A stretch of DNA of 64,000 nt, taken from NCBI RefSeq assembly GCF_006539885.1, contig NZ_BJNW01000002.1, positions 1-64,000 of the forward strand, written 5' to 3'. The position numbers were made by a program, and so were the translations under genes. Below the pieces are notes generated by a model that saw only the letters and a list, made by a program, of their open reading frames with translations, ran no database searches and was not told the DNA's origin. The stretch comes from Kocuria varians. Its GTDB lineage: Bacteria; Actinomycetota; Actinomycetes; Actinomycetales; Micrococcaceae. Positions 1 through 7,787 of this stretch are shown in pieces; within the stretch, counting starts at the first letter, position 1, and each line of letters begins with the position of its first letter.

Positions 1-2206
1 GGCGGGTGTCGTCGCCCTCCGCGAGCCGGGCCATCATCTCGTTGTAGGCGCGCAGCTCGGCGTCGTCCGTGCGGTCCGCCTGCCGGTCCACGCGCCGGTT
101 CTCCTTGGAGCCCTCCATGGCCCACAGGACGGCGACGATCACGGCGAGCAGGAACGTGGGGAACTCGCCGATCCCCCACATCAGCATGCCGCCGAGCTCC
201 TGGTCCTCCAGCGCACTCGGCCCCCACGGGCGCCCCATGTTCCCGAACCAGGAGGCCTGCAGGACCGTGGTCATGCTCATGATGCTGATCCCGATGAACG
301 CGTGGGCGGCCATCGTGGCGAGCAGCAGCAGCAGGCGCATGGGGTAGGCGGGACGGTGCGGGATCGGGTCGATGCCGATCAGCACGAGCGCGAACATGTA
401 CCCGGTGAACAGGAAGTGCACCATCATGAACTCGTGGCCCACGTGGTATCGCAGGGTGAAGCGGAAGAGGTCCGTGAAGTAGAACAGCACGATCGAGAAC
501 GCGAAGTTCGCCGCCGCGAAGATGGGGTTGGTCACCACCTTGCCCCACGTGGAGTGCACGAGGCGCAGGATCCACTCGCGCGGACCGCGGGTGCCGTCCC
601 GGCGGGGTTCGAGCGCCTTGAGGACCACCGTGACCGGTGCCCCGGAGACGAGGAACAGCGGGACGATCATGGTCAGGCTCATGTGCTCCACCATGTGCGC
701 GGAGAACAGCACGCGGGCGTACACGGACACGCCGCCGCTCGTGGCGTAGAGCAGGGCCACGAGGCCCACCAACCAGGAGCCGGTGCGCACCGGGGACCAG
801 GTGTCCCCGCGGCGCCACACCTTGAGCGCGGCCCACAGGTAGACCACGGCCATGAAGACCACCACGGCCACCCAGAACCAGTCCAGCCGCCACGTGGTGA
901 ACCAGCTGGCCACGGTGGGCTCCGGGGGCAGCTCGTACCACGTGAGGATGCGCGCGGGCGAGGCGTCCGGCTGCAGCTCCTCCGGCACCGGCGGGGCGGT
1001 GCGGCCCAGCGCCGTGGCGATCCCCATGAGCAGGCCCATGAGCACCACCTCCCCCAGGACCACCCGCCACAGCGTGGCCGTGCGGGAGCGCGAGCCGTCC
1101 TCGACGCCCGGGATCAGCCACTGCCGGTGGGCGAAGCCGGCCACCGCGAGCAGCAGGGTCAGCACGAGCTTCGTCAGGGCGAGCGTCCCGTACGGGGAGG
1201 CGAGCTGCTCCCACGTGCCGATGCGCACCGCGGCGTTGATCACGCCCGAGAGCAGCACGAGCACGTAGCAGCCCAGGGCCACCACGGAGTAGCGCCGCAG
1301 CACCACCGCGAGCAGGGGCTCGGTGCGGGTGCTCCTGCCGCGCCGGCTGGTCACCGAGGACTCCCGCGCGAGCAGGGGGCCTGCCCACACGAGCACCAGG
1401 ATCCCGCCCACCCACAGGCACACGCCCAGCAGGTGCAGCCCCAGGGAGTTGACGGCGCCCATGTGGTCCGCGCCGCCGGAGGCGTGGCCGTTCAGCGCCA
1501 TGGCCACGAGCGCCACGAAGGACAGCGCGAGCGTGCAGAACAGTCCCAGCAGGGCGCGCACGCCGAACACGAGGGTCGTCACGACCGCCGCGACCATCAC
1601 GATCGTCGCCTGCGCCTGCCCGGTGGAGATCCCGGTGACGTAGTGCAGCAGCTGCTGCGTGTAGTTGTCCCCGCCGCCGATCGCGGAGCCGGAGACGTCC
1701 GAGTACGTGAACACCAGCACCGCCACGGCCGCCACGGTCCACACCACGGACGCCGCGGACACGAGCTGCAGCACCGCGCGGAAGACCGGGTGCTCCGGCT
1801 GCCCCGCCTGCTCCCTGCTGTTGCGCGGCGGGCGGGTGCGGGAACGGTCCTCGAAGCGGGGCACGACCCCGATGGCGAACAGCAGCCCGCCCATCACCAC
1901 GGTCATCGCGATGTTGTGGACCACCTTCACGGTGGGCAGGCCCCAGCGCACGAGCGTGCCCGGATCGGCCACCTGCCGCGGCGCGGCCGCGCCCCCGTAG
2001 AGGAGCGCGGCCGTCATGCCGATCATGGCCGCCACGAGCACCGCCGCAATGGTCCAGGGGCTCACGCTCACACCGGCTGCCCCGGAACCGCCGCTCCCGC
2101 CGGACGACGGCGCGCGGCCGGCCCGGGCGGCGTCGGCCCCGCCCGTGGGTCGGGCGCGGTCCTTTCCGCCGGTTCCCCTGCCCGTCGTGCGTGCGGTGCT
2201 GCTCAT
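1..2206 (-). CDS. CopD / CtaG fusion membrane protein (3' end outside window)
   Basis: Polytopic membrane protein; about 735 residues are visible before it runs off the left edge. After a Gly/Ala-rich N-terminus, the first half has the helices of a CopD copper-resistance permease. The second half is a Caa3/CtaG-type cytochrome oxidase assembly domain with His-Met clusters such as SAHMVEHM and YHVGHEFMMVH, plausible copper ligands. The visible C-terminus is charged and cytoplasmic. The ATG at 2206 is preceded by GGAGGG at good spacing. It is the last gene of the minus-strand copper cluster and follows the DyP peroxidase by 55 bp. CopD/CtaG fusions are known in actinobacteria. Role in moving copper across the membrane or to oxidase is inferred from family and neighbours. 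Confidence 0.88.
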   Translation of the reverse strand, partial: MSSTARTTGRGTGGKDRARPTGGADAARAGRAPSSGGSGGSGAAGVSVSPWTIAAVLVAAMIGMTAALLYGGAAAPRQVADPGTLVRWGLPTVKVVHNIAMTVVMGGLLFAIGVVPRFEDRSRTRPPRNSREQAGQPEHPVFRAVLQLVSAASVVWTVAAVAVLVFTYSDVSGSAIGGGDNYTQQLLHYVTGISTGQAQATIVMVAAVVTTLVFGVRALLGLFCTLALSFVALVAMALNGHASGGADHMGAVNSLGLHLLGVCLWVGGILVLVWAGPLLARESSVTSRRGRSTRTEPLLAVVLRRYSVVALGCYVLVLLSGVINAAVRIGTWEQLASPYGTLALTKLVLTLLLAVAGFAHRQWLIPGVEDGSRSRTATLWRVVLGEVVLMGLLMGIATALGRTAPPVPEELQPDASPARILTWYELPPEPTVASWFTTWRLDWFWVAVVVFMAVVYLWAALKVWRRGDTWSPVRTGSWLVGLVALLYATSGGVSVYARVLFSAHMVEHMSLTMIVPLFLVSGAPVTVVLKALEPRRDGTRGPREWILRLVHSTWGKVVTNPIFAAANFAFSIVLFYFTDLFRFTLRYHVGHEFMMVHFLFTGYMFALVLIGIDPIPHRPAYPMRLLLLLATMAAHAFIGISIMSMTTVLQASWFGNMGRPWGPSALEDQELGGMLMWGIGEFPTFLLAVIVAVLWAMEGSKENRRVDRQADRTDDAELRAYNEMMARLAEGDDTR

Positions 2207-2261
2207 GCTCGTGACCCTCCGGCCCGTTGGTGGTTCGATCTCACGCTGCCCGCGGTGCCGC

Positions 2262-3623
2262 TCACGTGAACAGCACGTCCCCGACGAACCCGCCCTCGCG
2301 GCACCCCGGCGGGATCGCGAAGACCGCCGAGCCGATCGGAACGGTCCACGTGTTCAGCATGTCCAGCTCGTCCAGCCGCCGCTGGATGGGCACGAACTGC
2401 TTCACCGGGTCCGCCTGGTAGGACGCGAAGATCAGCCCCGTGGTGGACACCCCTCCGGAGACGTCCCCGGAACGGCTGCGACCGGACGCGTCGTGCACCG
2501 CCAGGTCGTAGTTGTACACCCTACGGAAGATCTTCTCGTCCGGGTTCGGGCTGCGCGAGCGCCGCACGTGGCTGTAGGAGGAGATCACCGGGAAGCCCAG
2601 CGGTCCCACGGCGTCCAGGTCCGGCTCGTCGTGCTCCTGCTGCCCCGTGAGGGGGGCGCCGTCCGAGAGCCTGCGCCCCACGGCGTCCTCGCGGGCCGGA
2701 GTGTCGGCCTCGTCCCACGTGTCCAGGTTCATGTGGATGCGCCGCAGCACCAGGGAGGTGCCGTCCTGCACCCACGGGGTGAAGCCGCTCTGCCCGTAGA
2801 CGACCTTCTCGTGGTCCGCCTCCCCCGGGTAGGGGTTGGAGGTGCCGTCCACCTGACCGAAGAGGTTGCGCATGGTCTGCCCGTCCGGGGTGGCGCCCAC
2901 CGTGTTGCGGAAGCCGTCCTGCACCCACTGCACGCTCGCGAACGAGCGGACGTCCTTGAGCAGCACGCGCTGCGCGTGGGCGAGCGTGAGCTTGTCGTCG
3001 CAGCACAGCTGCAGCAGCAGGTCCGCCTGTCCCCAGGCCTCCTGCAGCCGGTCCACACCGAACGCGGGCAGCGGACGCAGCCACTGCGGCACGCGGGACG
3101 GGGCGATCAGCTTCACCGTGCGCGGGCCGAAGCCCACCGTCACGGTCAGCCGCGACGGGTTCTCCGCGAGCCACGGTTCCTGGTCGTTGACGGGCGCCTG
3201 CCCACTGGTCAGCGCCGCGGCGTCGTCCGTCAGCACGCGCAGCAGCCGCCGCAGCGAGTCGCGGGTGGCCGCGGCGTCGAGCTTCAGACCGACGAACGCG
3301 CAGAACGCCTGCGGCAGCGTGGCCACGCCGGCCTGCCGGGCCCCGTGGAACGGTTCCGTGCGCTGCCCGGGACGGGTCTCGTCCGTGGCGGCGCCGGACC
3401 ACGGGGCCTGTCCCCCGAGTGCCGCGGCGGACACGGCCCCGAGGCCGGTGACCCCGGCCCCGGCGACCGCGCCCGTGAGCAGCGACCGCCGGTTCCAGGC
3501 CGGGCGGTCCGTGGGGGCCGCGTCGCTGGGGGCCGGACCAGAGAGGTCTGTCTCAGCGGCCGCCCGGCCCCTCGGCGCGGGGTCAGGCGGTGCCGGGTCG
3601 GTCGATGCCGGGTCAGTGGGCAT
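2262..3623 (-). CDS. Tat-exported DyP-type heme peroxidase (EfeB/DtpA-like)
   Basis: 453 aa. Residues 44-60 form a twin-arginine signal (NRRSLLTGAVAGAG) after a Pro/Asp-rich leader, so the protein is exported folded. The family's GxxDG motif is present as GQVDG near residue 258 and the probable proximal heme histidine lies in SYSHVRRS near residue 352. Length is normal for class A (EfeB-type) DyP peroxidases. No efeU or efeO is nearby; instead the start overlaps the end of the PCu(A)C gene by 11 bp, so translation is probably coupled. That context resembles actinobacterial DtpA-type peroxidases placed in copper-trafficking operons more than ferrous-iron EfeUOB loci. Substrate is not determinable from sequence. 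Confidence 0.9.
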   Translation of the reverse strand: MPTDPASTDPAPPDPAPRGRAAAETDLSGPAPSDAAPTDRPAWNRRSLLTGAVAGAGVTGLGAVSAAALGGQAPWSGAATDETRPGQRTEPFHGARQAGVATLPQAFCAFVGLKLDAAATRDSLRRLLRVLTDDAAALTSGQAPVNDQEPWLAENPSRLTVTVGFGPRTVKLIAPSRVPQWLRPLPAFGVDRLQEAWGQADLLLQLCCDDKLTLAHAQRVLLKDVRSFASVQWVQDGFRNTVGATPDGQTMRNLFGQVDGTSNPYPGEADHEKVVYGQSGFTPWVQDGTSLVLRRIHMNLDTWDEADTPAREDAVGRRLSDGAPLTGQQEHDEPDLDAVGPLGFPVISSYSHVRRSRSPNPDEKIFRRVYNYDLAVHDASGRSRSGDVSGGVSTTGLIFASYQADPVKQFVPIQRRLDELDMLNTWTVPIGSAVFAIPPGCREGGFVGDVLFT

Positions 3624-4419
3624 GGCACTCCGGCAGGGCGGAGGAGGACGGCGAGCTCATGGCCATGCCCTCGTGCCCCGCGTGCTCGGAGGATCCCGAC
3701 GCCGCGGCTGACGCATCGCCGTGCCCGGAGTGGTCGTGGCCCGCGTGCTCGTCCGACGGTGCACCCGTCGCCGCCGAGGAAGACATGTCCATGCCGGAAT
3801 GCGAGGCGTGCGGGTCCGCGGAACCGCTCGCCCCCTCACCCGGGGCGTACTCCTCCTTGGCCCCGGAGTAGTCACGCACGGGGACGGTGACGTCCTGCGT
3901 CCCGGCGTCCGTGCGCAGCTGCAGCGTGAGGTCCGCGCCCGCCTTGAGCGAGCACGTCAGACCCATGAGCATGATGTGGTTCCCTCCGGGCTCCAGGGTG
4001 ATGCTCTTGCCCGCCGGGATCGTGAAGCCGCCGTCCTTCTCCTTCATCGTGGAGGACCCGTTCGAGCCGTCCGTGACGGTCTCGTGCAGCTGCACGGACT
4101 CGGCGGTGCCCTGGGCGGTGGCGCCCGTGAGTGTCACGTCCTTGTCCGACGTGTTGGTCAGGGTGCCGAACGCGGCGGTCATGCCGGAGTCGGCGGCCTT
4201 GGCCCACCCGTTGTCGAGGGTGAGAGGCGCCGCGGATGCGGACGCGCTGGTCGGGCTCTGCGCCGACGACGACGCTTCGTCCCCCTGCTGCGCGGAGCAG
4301 CCGGTCACGGCCGCGAGCCCCAGGCCGAGCGCGACGACCGTGGCCAGGGCACGGTGTGCCGCGGGCCGCGTGGTCAGCGGACGGTCGGTGGTGGTCGGGG
4401 CGGTGGTGTGCTGGTTCAT
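3613..4419 (-). CDS. PCu(A)C copper chaperone lipoprotein with His/Met-rich tail
   Basis: 268 aa. Lipoprotein signal with lipobox LAAVTGC (Cys41), so membrane-anchored outside the cell. The central domain has the PCu(A)C copper motif: a His in VQLHET, a Met in SSTMKE, then His and Met in NHIMLMG. The last ~60 residues form an unusual low-complexity tail rich in His and Met (HASHSGMDM, EHAGHDHSGHG, HEGMAM) ending in CHAH, probably extra copper sites. Start chosen at ATG 4419 (AAGGA upstream, complete signal peptide); longer in-frame starts add 69 residues with no leader character. A 250-bp gap separates it from copC and I could not identify a CsoR box there. Known relatives deliver Cu(I) to cytochrome oxidase. 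Confidence 0.9.
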   Translation of the reverse strand: MNQHTTAPTTTDRPLTTRPAAHRALATVVALGLGLAAVTGCSAQQGDEASSSAQSPTSASASAAPLTLDNGWAKAADSGMTAAFGTLTNTSDKDVTLTGATAQGTAESVQLHETVTDGSNGSSTMKEKDGGFTIPAGKSITLEPGGNHIMLMGLTCSLKAGADLTLQLRTDAGTQDVTVPVRDYSGAKEEYAPGEGASGSADPHASHSGMDMSSSAATGAPSDEHAGHDHSGHGDASAAASGSSEHAGHEGMAMSSPSSSALPECHAH

Positions 4420-4669
4420 GGTGTGTGTCCTTGTGAAGTGTGTGGTCCGCTGCGCGCGGGGCATGTCGCCGGGAGTCGCGGCGGGTTCGAGCCGGTGGCT
4501 GCGCGCCGGGCCGCTGGGAGCGTGGCGGGCCGCCGGCGGCGCGAGGGGGTTGACCGGAGTGCGCGGAGGGTTCCGCGCCAGACCGTTGCTCTCTCCGCGG
4601 CTCTGCCCATATGCCGCTCCGCGCATACGGACCGGGTGTCAGGGATGTGGTTCGTGTCCGCGGGGTGGG

Positions 4670-5245
4670 TCAGCGCTGGCGCGGGCGGGTGGCGAAGGCC
4701 AGCACCACGAGCAGCAGCACGAGCGCGACGCCGCCGCCGATCACCGGCAGCACCCAGCCCGGGATGCCCGAGCCGTTGACCTGCTGGGAGCCGTCGTTGC
4801 GCGCGGGACTCTCGGACCCGGACGCCACGGGAGCCGGGGACGCCGTGGACCCCGCACCCTCGCCCACGTTGTACGTGAAGGTGCCCTCGATCGGGTGGCC
4901 GTCCTGGGAGACCACGCGCCACGTGACCGTGTAGGTCTCGTCCGTGTCCCCACCCTCGCGCAGCGGCTGGGAGACCTTGGTCTTCTGCACGGCCAGGGTC
5001 CCGCGCGTGATGTCCGTGCCGTGGGAGTCCGTGACCCGGACCTCGCTGCCGATGTCCTGAATGTTGCCGGAGAAGGTGAGCTCGAGCGTCGTCGGTGCCT
5101 TCGCAATGCTCGACCCGGCCTCCGGGTTCGTGCTCACGAGCTCGTCGTGCGCCCTTGCGGGGCCTGCAGTGACCAGCACCAGGGCAAGGGCCACGAGGCC
5201 CGCCCACAGTGCGGGGAGGATGGAACGTGATGATGTGCGTGACAT
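4670..5245 (-). CDS. copC: CopC-domain copper-binding protein with C-terminal membrane anchor
   Basis: 191 aa. Sec signal residues 1-32 (cleavage after ARA) leaves His33 as the mature N-terminus, the usual N-terminal copper ligand of CopC (HDEL). The beta-barrel domain includes SGNIQDIGSEV and the conserved SQDGHPIEG with a second His. A Ser/Pro linker leads to one transmembrane helix near residues 163-184 and a short basic tail. ATG 5245 has AGGAG nine bases upstream. It sits between the His-rich membrane protein and PCu(A)C genes, all minus strand, which supports a periplasmic-face copper-carrier role with the CopD domain encoded downstream. Confidence 0.9.
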   Translation of the reverse strand: MSRTSSRSILPALWAGLVALALVLVTAGPARAHDELVSTNPEAGSSIAKAPTTLELTFSGNIQDIGSEVRVTDSHGTDITRGTLAVQKTKVSQPLREGGDTDETYTVTWRVVSQDGHPIEGTFTYNVGEGAGSTASPAPVASGSESPARNDGSQQVNGSGIPGWVLPVIGGGVALVLLLVVLAFATRPRQR

Positions 5246-5351
5246 GGAATGACTCTCCTGCGCGGTGCGCGCGGTGTGCCGCACGGAGCGGCGGGTGGAC
5301 GGTGGATGCCGAGGAGGGCATCGACGCCGCGGCGGGTGCCGGGGGCGATGC

Positions 5352-5951
5352 CTACGCGGCCACCGGCGGCCCACGGTACCCGCACAGGCACGAGAGCAGG
5401 AGCTGGTCCGCCAGCGCCCGGGGAGAGGCCCATGCGGTCCGCCGCCGCACGGGCACGGCCACCGGCCGCGGATGAAGGGTGAGCAGGCCCAGGACCCGCA
5501 GCGAGACGGCGTCGACCAGGCGCAGCACCGCCACTTCACCGTGGCGCAGCAGGGCGTACGTGGCGAGGGCGGCGACCACGTGCCCCACCACCATCGGGAG
5601 GCCGTGGTGGGCCATGGGCGGCACGGCGGAGATCAGCACCTGAGCGCCGTCGGCCGTTGCGGCAGCACCGTGGTGGTGACCGTGGTCGAGCACGCGGGCG
5701 GCGCCCGCGGACTGCGCGAACAGGGTGTGCAGCAACGCCTGGCTCACCACCACGCTCGCGGCAGTGCCCAGCCGGGAGATCCTCCGGCCGGAGAGGAGCA
5801 TGCACACGGGGGCCGCGAGGCACAGCGAGAGCGCCATGATCAGGGGTGACGGCCACGTCCCGTCGAGAGCGGCGTGGGAACCGGCCGCGAGCGCTGTGGC
5901 GGTGAAGGCCGCCACCCAGCCCCGGGCAAGCCGGCGCGCGCGAGGGGACAC
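5352..5951 (-). CDS. Membrane protein with His cluster, copper-cluster associated
   Basis: 199 aa from the GTG at 5951, which has GGAGG six bases upstream; a GTG at 5981 would add ten residues. About four hydrophobic segments. Between the second and third lies a His-rich loop (DHGHHHG, residues 89-95), followed by PPMAHHGLPMVVGHVVA, which places further His and Met at a membrane edge. The tail ends in a Cys-containing segment (LSCLCGY). I do not recognise a named family, but such proteins recur beside CopC/PCu(A)C genes. It is first in the minus-strand cluster, 106 bp before copC. Metal binding is inferred only from residue content and location. Confidence 0.72.
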   Translation of the reverse strand: MSPRARRLARGWVAAFTATALAAGSHAALDGTWPSPLIMALSLCLAAPVCMLLSGRRISRLGTAASVVVSQALLHTLFAQSAGAARVLDHGHHHGAAATADGAQVLISAVPPMAHHGLPMVVGHVVAALATYALLRHGEVAVLRLVDAVSLRVLGLLTLHPRPVAVPVRRRTAWASPRALADQLLLSCLCGYRGPPVAA

Positions 5952-6055
5952 CGAACACCTCCGAGGCTGATGAGTGGGCACGACAGTCGAGTCCCATTAT
6001 GCGCGTTCCAGTGGCCCTGCAAGAACCTCGCCACGCGCACACCTCCCACATGCAA

Positions 6056-6089
6056 AGGGACCGTTCGCGCGAGTGCGCGAACGGTCCCT
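6056..6089 (-). terminator. Terminator after the HU gene
   Basis: Perfect 15-bp inverted repeat (arms 6056-6070 and 6075-6089) with a 4-base loop, 38 bp beyond the HU stop codon. Only a short TTT follows on the minus strand, as is common in GC-rich actinobacteria. It also separates HU from the copper cluster. Confidence 0.75.
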
Positions 6090-6126
6090 GGGGCGCTCAC
6101 GGGTCCGGGACCCGTTCAGAGCTGTC

Positions 6127-6411
6127 TCACTTGGAGGAGACGGCAGCCTTCAGCTTGGAGCCGGCGGTGAGCTTCACACCGTGGCCGGCGGGAATCTGGA
6201 TGGCCTCACCGGTCTGCGGGTTGCGGCCCTGACGAGCGGCACGGTCGGTGCGCTCCACGGAGAGCCAGCCCGGGATGGTGATCTTCTCGCCCTTGGAGAC
6301 GGAGCTCTCGAAGACCTCGAAGAGGGAATCCAGCACGCCGTTGACGGCGGCCTGGGTGTTGCCGGACTTCTCGGCAACCTCGGCGACGAGTTCGCTGCGG
6401 TTCATAGCCAT
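6127..6411 (-). CDS. hup: HU-family nucleoid protein
   Basis: 94 aa, the normal length of a short HU without the Lys/Ala-rich tail of mycobacterial HupB. Begins MNRSELVAEVAEKSG after two extra residues. The DNA-binding arm contains the family signature GRNPQTGE (near residues 62-69), although the preceding part, WLSVERTDRAAR, replaces the more usual FGTFEVRERAAR. ATG 6411 has AGGAGG eight bases upstream; the ATG at 6405 is the alternative. It lies 78 bp downstream of rpsN on the same strand with a weak hairpin between. Packages DNA as a dimer. Confidence 0.95.
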   Translation of the reverse strand: MAMNRSELVAEVAEKSGNTQAAVNGVLDSLFEVFESSVSKGEKITIPGWLSVERTDRAARQGRNPQTGEAIQIPAGHGVKLTAGSKLKAAVSSK

Positions 6412-6456
6412 GTACGTGTCCTCCTGGACTGGGTCGGCATTCTCTCGGAAGGGATG

Positions 6457-6481
6457 ACCGGGGGGCTAGGGCCCCTCCGGT
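6457..6481 (-). terminator. Probable terminator after rpsN
   Basis: GC-rich inverted repeat (ACCGG-GGGGC left, GCCCC-T-CCGGT right, one bulged base) in the rpsN-hup gap. No T-run, so possibly partial termination between the ribosomal genes and hup. Confidence 0.45.
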
Positions 6482-6488
6482 GGAGAAA

Positions 6489-6794
6489 TTACCAGCTGGA
6501 CTTGTAGATACCGGGCAATTCGCCGCGGTGAGCCATGTTGCGGAAGCGCACGCGGGAGATCCCGAAACGCTGGAAAGTGCCGCGGGGACGGCCGTCGATC
6601 TGGTCGCGGTTGCGCACGCGGATCGGGGAGGCGTCACGGGGCAGCTTCTGCAGGCCCAGGCGGGCCTCCTCGCGTGCCTCGGGGGACGCGTTCTCGTCCA
6701 CGAGGGTCTTCTTCAGCTCAGCACGCTTGGCCGCGTAGCGCTCGACGATGACCTTGCGCTGCTCGTTCTTGGCGATCTTGGACTTCTTGGCCAT
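6489..6794 (-). CDS. rpsN: Ribosomal protein S14, zinc-independent type
   Basis: 101 aa, the long form of S14 (zinc-binding forms are about 61 aa). It has no CxxC pairs. C-terminal family signature [20 protein letters not shown] is intact. Four bases downstream of rpmG's stop, so clearly in one operon with rpmG and rpmB. In Micrococcaceae the S14 gene is commonly outside the spc operon and may be the only copy; other copies cannot be seen here. Confidence 0.97.
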   Translation of the reverse strand: MAKKSKIAKNEQRKVIVERYAAKRAELKKTLVDENASPEAREEARLGLQKLPRDASPIRVRNRDQIDGRPRGTFQRFGISRVRFRNMAHRGELPGIYKSSW

Positions 6795-6798
6795 GGTT

Positions 6799-6966
6799 TC
6801 AGCGCTCCTCGCGGAAATCGACGTGCTTGCGGACCACCGGGTCGTACTTCTTCATGACGAGGCGGTCGGGGTTGTTCCGGCGGTTCTTGCGGGTGACGTA
6901 GGTGAACCCGGTACCGGCCGTGGACTTCAGCTTGATGATGGGACGTACGTCCTTGTCCTTGGCCAT
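6799..6966 (-). CDS. rpmG: Ribosomal protein L33, zinc-independent type
   Basis: 55 aa. Contains [19 protein letters not shown] and ends in HVDFREER, diagnostic for L33; no cysteines, so the C-minus form. Start is ATG 6966, one base after the rpmB stop, which makes translational coupling likely. Part of the 50S subunit. Confidence 0.97.
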   Translation of the reverse strand: MAKDKDVRPIIKLKSTAGTGFTYVTRKNRRNNPDRLVMKKYDPVVRKHVDFREER

Positions 6967-6967
6967 C

Positions 6968-7204
6968 TCAGATCTTCTCCCCACGTGCGATGAGCTCGTT
7001 GACCACGGCGTCGATGCCGCGGGCATCGATGACCTTGATGCCCTTGGCGCTCAGGTTGAGCGTGACGTTGCGCCGCAACGAGGGCACCCAGTAACGCTTC
7101 TTCTGGATGTTCGGGTTCCACCGGCGCTTGGTGCGGCGGTGCGAGTGCGAGATGCTGTGGCCAAAGCCCGGCTGGGCCCCGGTCACCTGGCAGTGCGCTG
7201 CCAT
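6968..7204 (-). CDS. rpmB: Ribosomal protein L28, zinc-independent type
   Basis: 78 aa. N-terminal signature MAAHCQVTG, then [15 protein letters not shown], defines L28. The normal zinc form has CxxC near the N-terminus; here only one Cys (Cys5) remains and the partner is Thr, so it cannot make the four-Cys site. ATG 7204 has GGAG upstream (GGAGGAGAACACT region). First gene of rpmB-rpmG-rpsN. A sigma-70-like promoter lies about 240 bp upstream. Confidence 0.97.
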   Translation of the reverse strand: MAAHCQVTGAQPGFGHSISHSHRRTKRRWNPNIQKKRYWVPSLRRNVTLNLSAKGIKVIDARGIDAVVNELIARGEKI

Positions 7205-7442
7205 AGTGTTCTCCTCCAATGTCCAATGTCGACGAAATGACGGCACGCATGGCGGCCGCCGGGCGGTGTTCCGCCAGCGGCCGTGGCCACGAGTGGTCCG
7301 TCACCTCAAGAAAATGCCACCGTTCGCGCGCCGGGCGTGATGTTCTCTTACCCCGCGGCAGTACCGGTCAGGGCACTCGCTACGACGAAGACGGTGAAGA
7401 TCTAGGCGCCGGTAGATGGACTCCACCACACGACAGCCTTAG

Positions 7443-7471
7443 ATTCTAGGCTTCTACGGACTCTCTCGCAA
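7443..7471 (-). promoter_or_regulatory. Sigma-70-type promoter for rpmB-rpmG-rpsN
   Basis: On the minus strand, -35 TTGCGA (7466-7471), 17-base spacer and -10 TAGAAT (7443-7448). Predicted start near 7436 gives a leader of about 230 nt before rpmB. No Zur-type palindrome is visible in or beside it. Confidence 0.6.
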
Positions 7472-7705
7472 ATTTGAAACGGAAACGGTGCGATTGAGCG
7501 CCCCTCGATCCTAGCCGGTGAGCCGCGATGCGCCAATTCCCGGGCCCGCGACGGCGGGCCGGGTCGCCGTCGGCACTCGCGGGACGCGGCACCGGACGGG
7601 CCCCGACGCATCGGGATGCAGACACGAGCAGGGGTGGCGACCCGTCCATGACCCGGCTCGCCACCCCAACACGCTTTCTTCGGCCCCATCTCCTCACCCA
7701 GGAGA

Positions 7706-7729
7706 TTAGGTAAGACTTATCTTACCTAA
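7706..7729. promoter_or_regulatory. Orphan DtxR/IdeR-type iron box
   Basis: 24-bp inverted repeat with 10-bp perfect arms TTAGGTAAGA / TCTTACCTAA around CTTA. The 19-bp DtxR consensus (TTAGGTTAGGCTAACCTAA) matches at 14 of 19 positions in either of two registers offset by 5 bp, the arrangement bound by paired DtxR dimers. No gene starts right next to it: malQ ends at 7788 and rpmB starts 500 bp away. Confidence 0.6.
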
Positions 7730-7787
7730 TTCTTCCGGCGCGGCAACCCCCGCCGCGAACCGGCAGCGGAGTCCTCGGAACACCCGC

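Larger units (their letters stand above)
7205..7787. other. 583-bp gap without a convincing gene
   Basis: Lies between rpmB (minus, starts at 7204) and the 3' end of malQ (7788). It holds a promoter for rpmB (7443-7471), an AT-rich stretch near 7470-7490 and the iron-box palindrome at 7706-7729. Short open frames exist on both strands but have no family resemblance, poor start regions and no codon bias, so I left them out. It may be the relic of an iron-regulated gene. Confidence 0.5.

Noticed and set aside
302-2269. 655-aa plus-strand open frame
   Set aside because: Antisense to the CopD-CtaG gene; low-complexity His/Arg/Gly composition typical of GC-rich shadow frames.
7402-7697. Minus-strand small ORFs below the iron box
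   Set aside because: No family resemblance, start sits on its own GAGGAG, no codon bias and no clear stop-side context.
7706-7729. Iron-box palindrome as a terminator of malQ
   Set aside because: AT-rich arms, no T-run, and a close match to DtxR sites; poor terminator.
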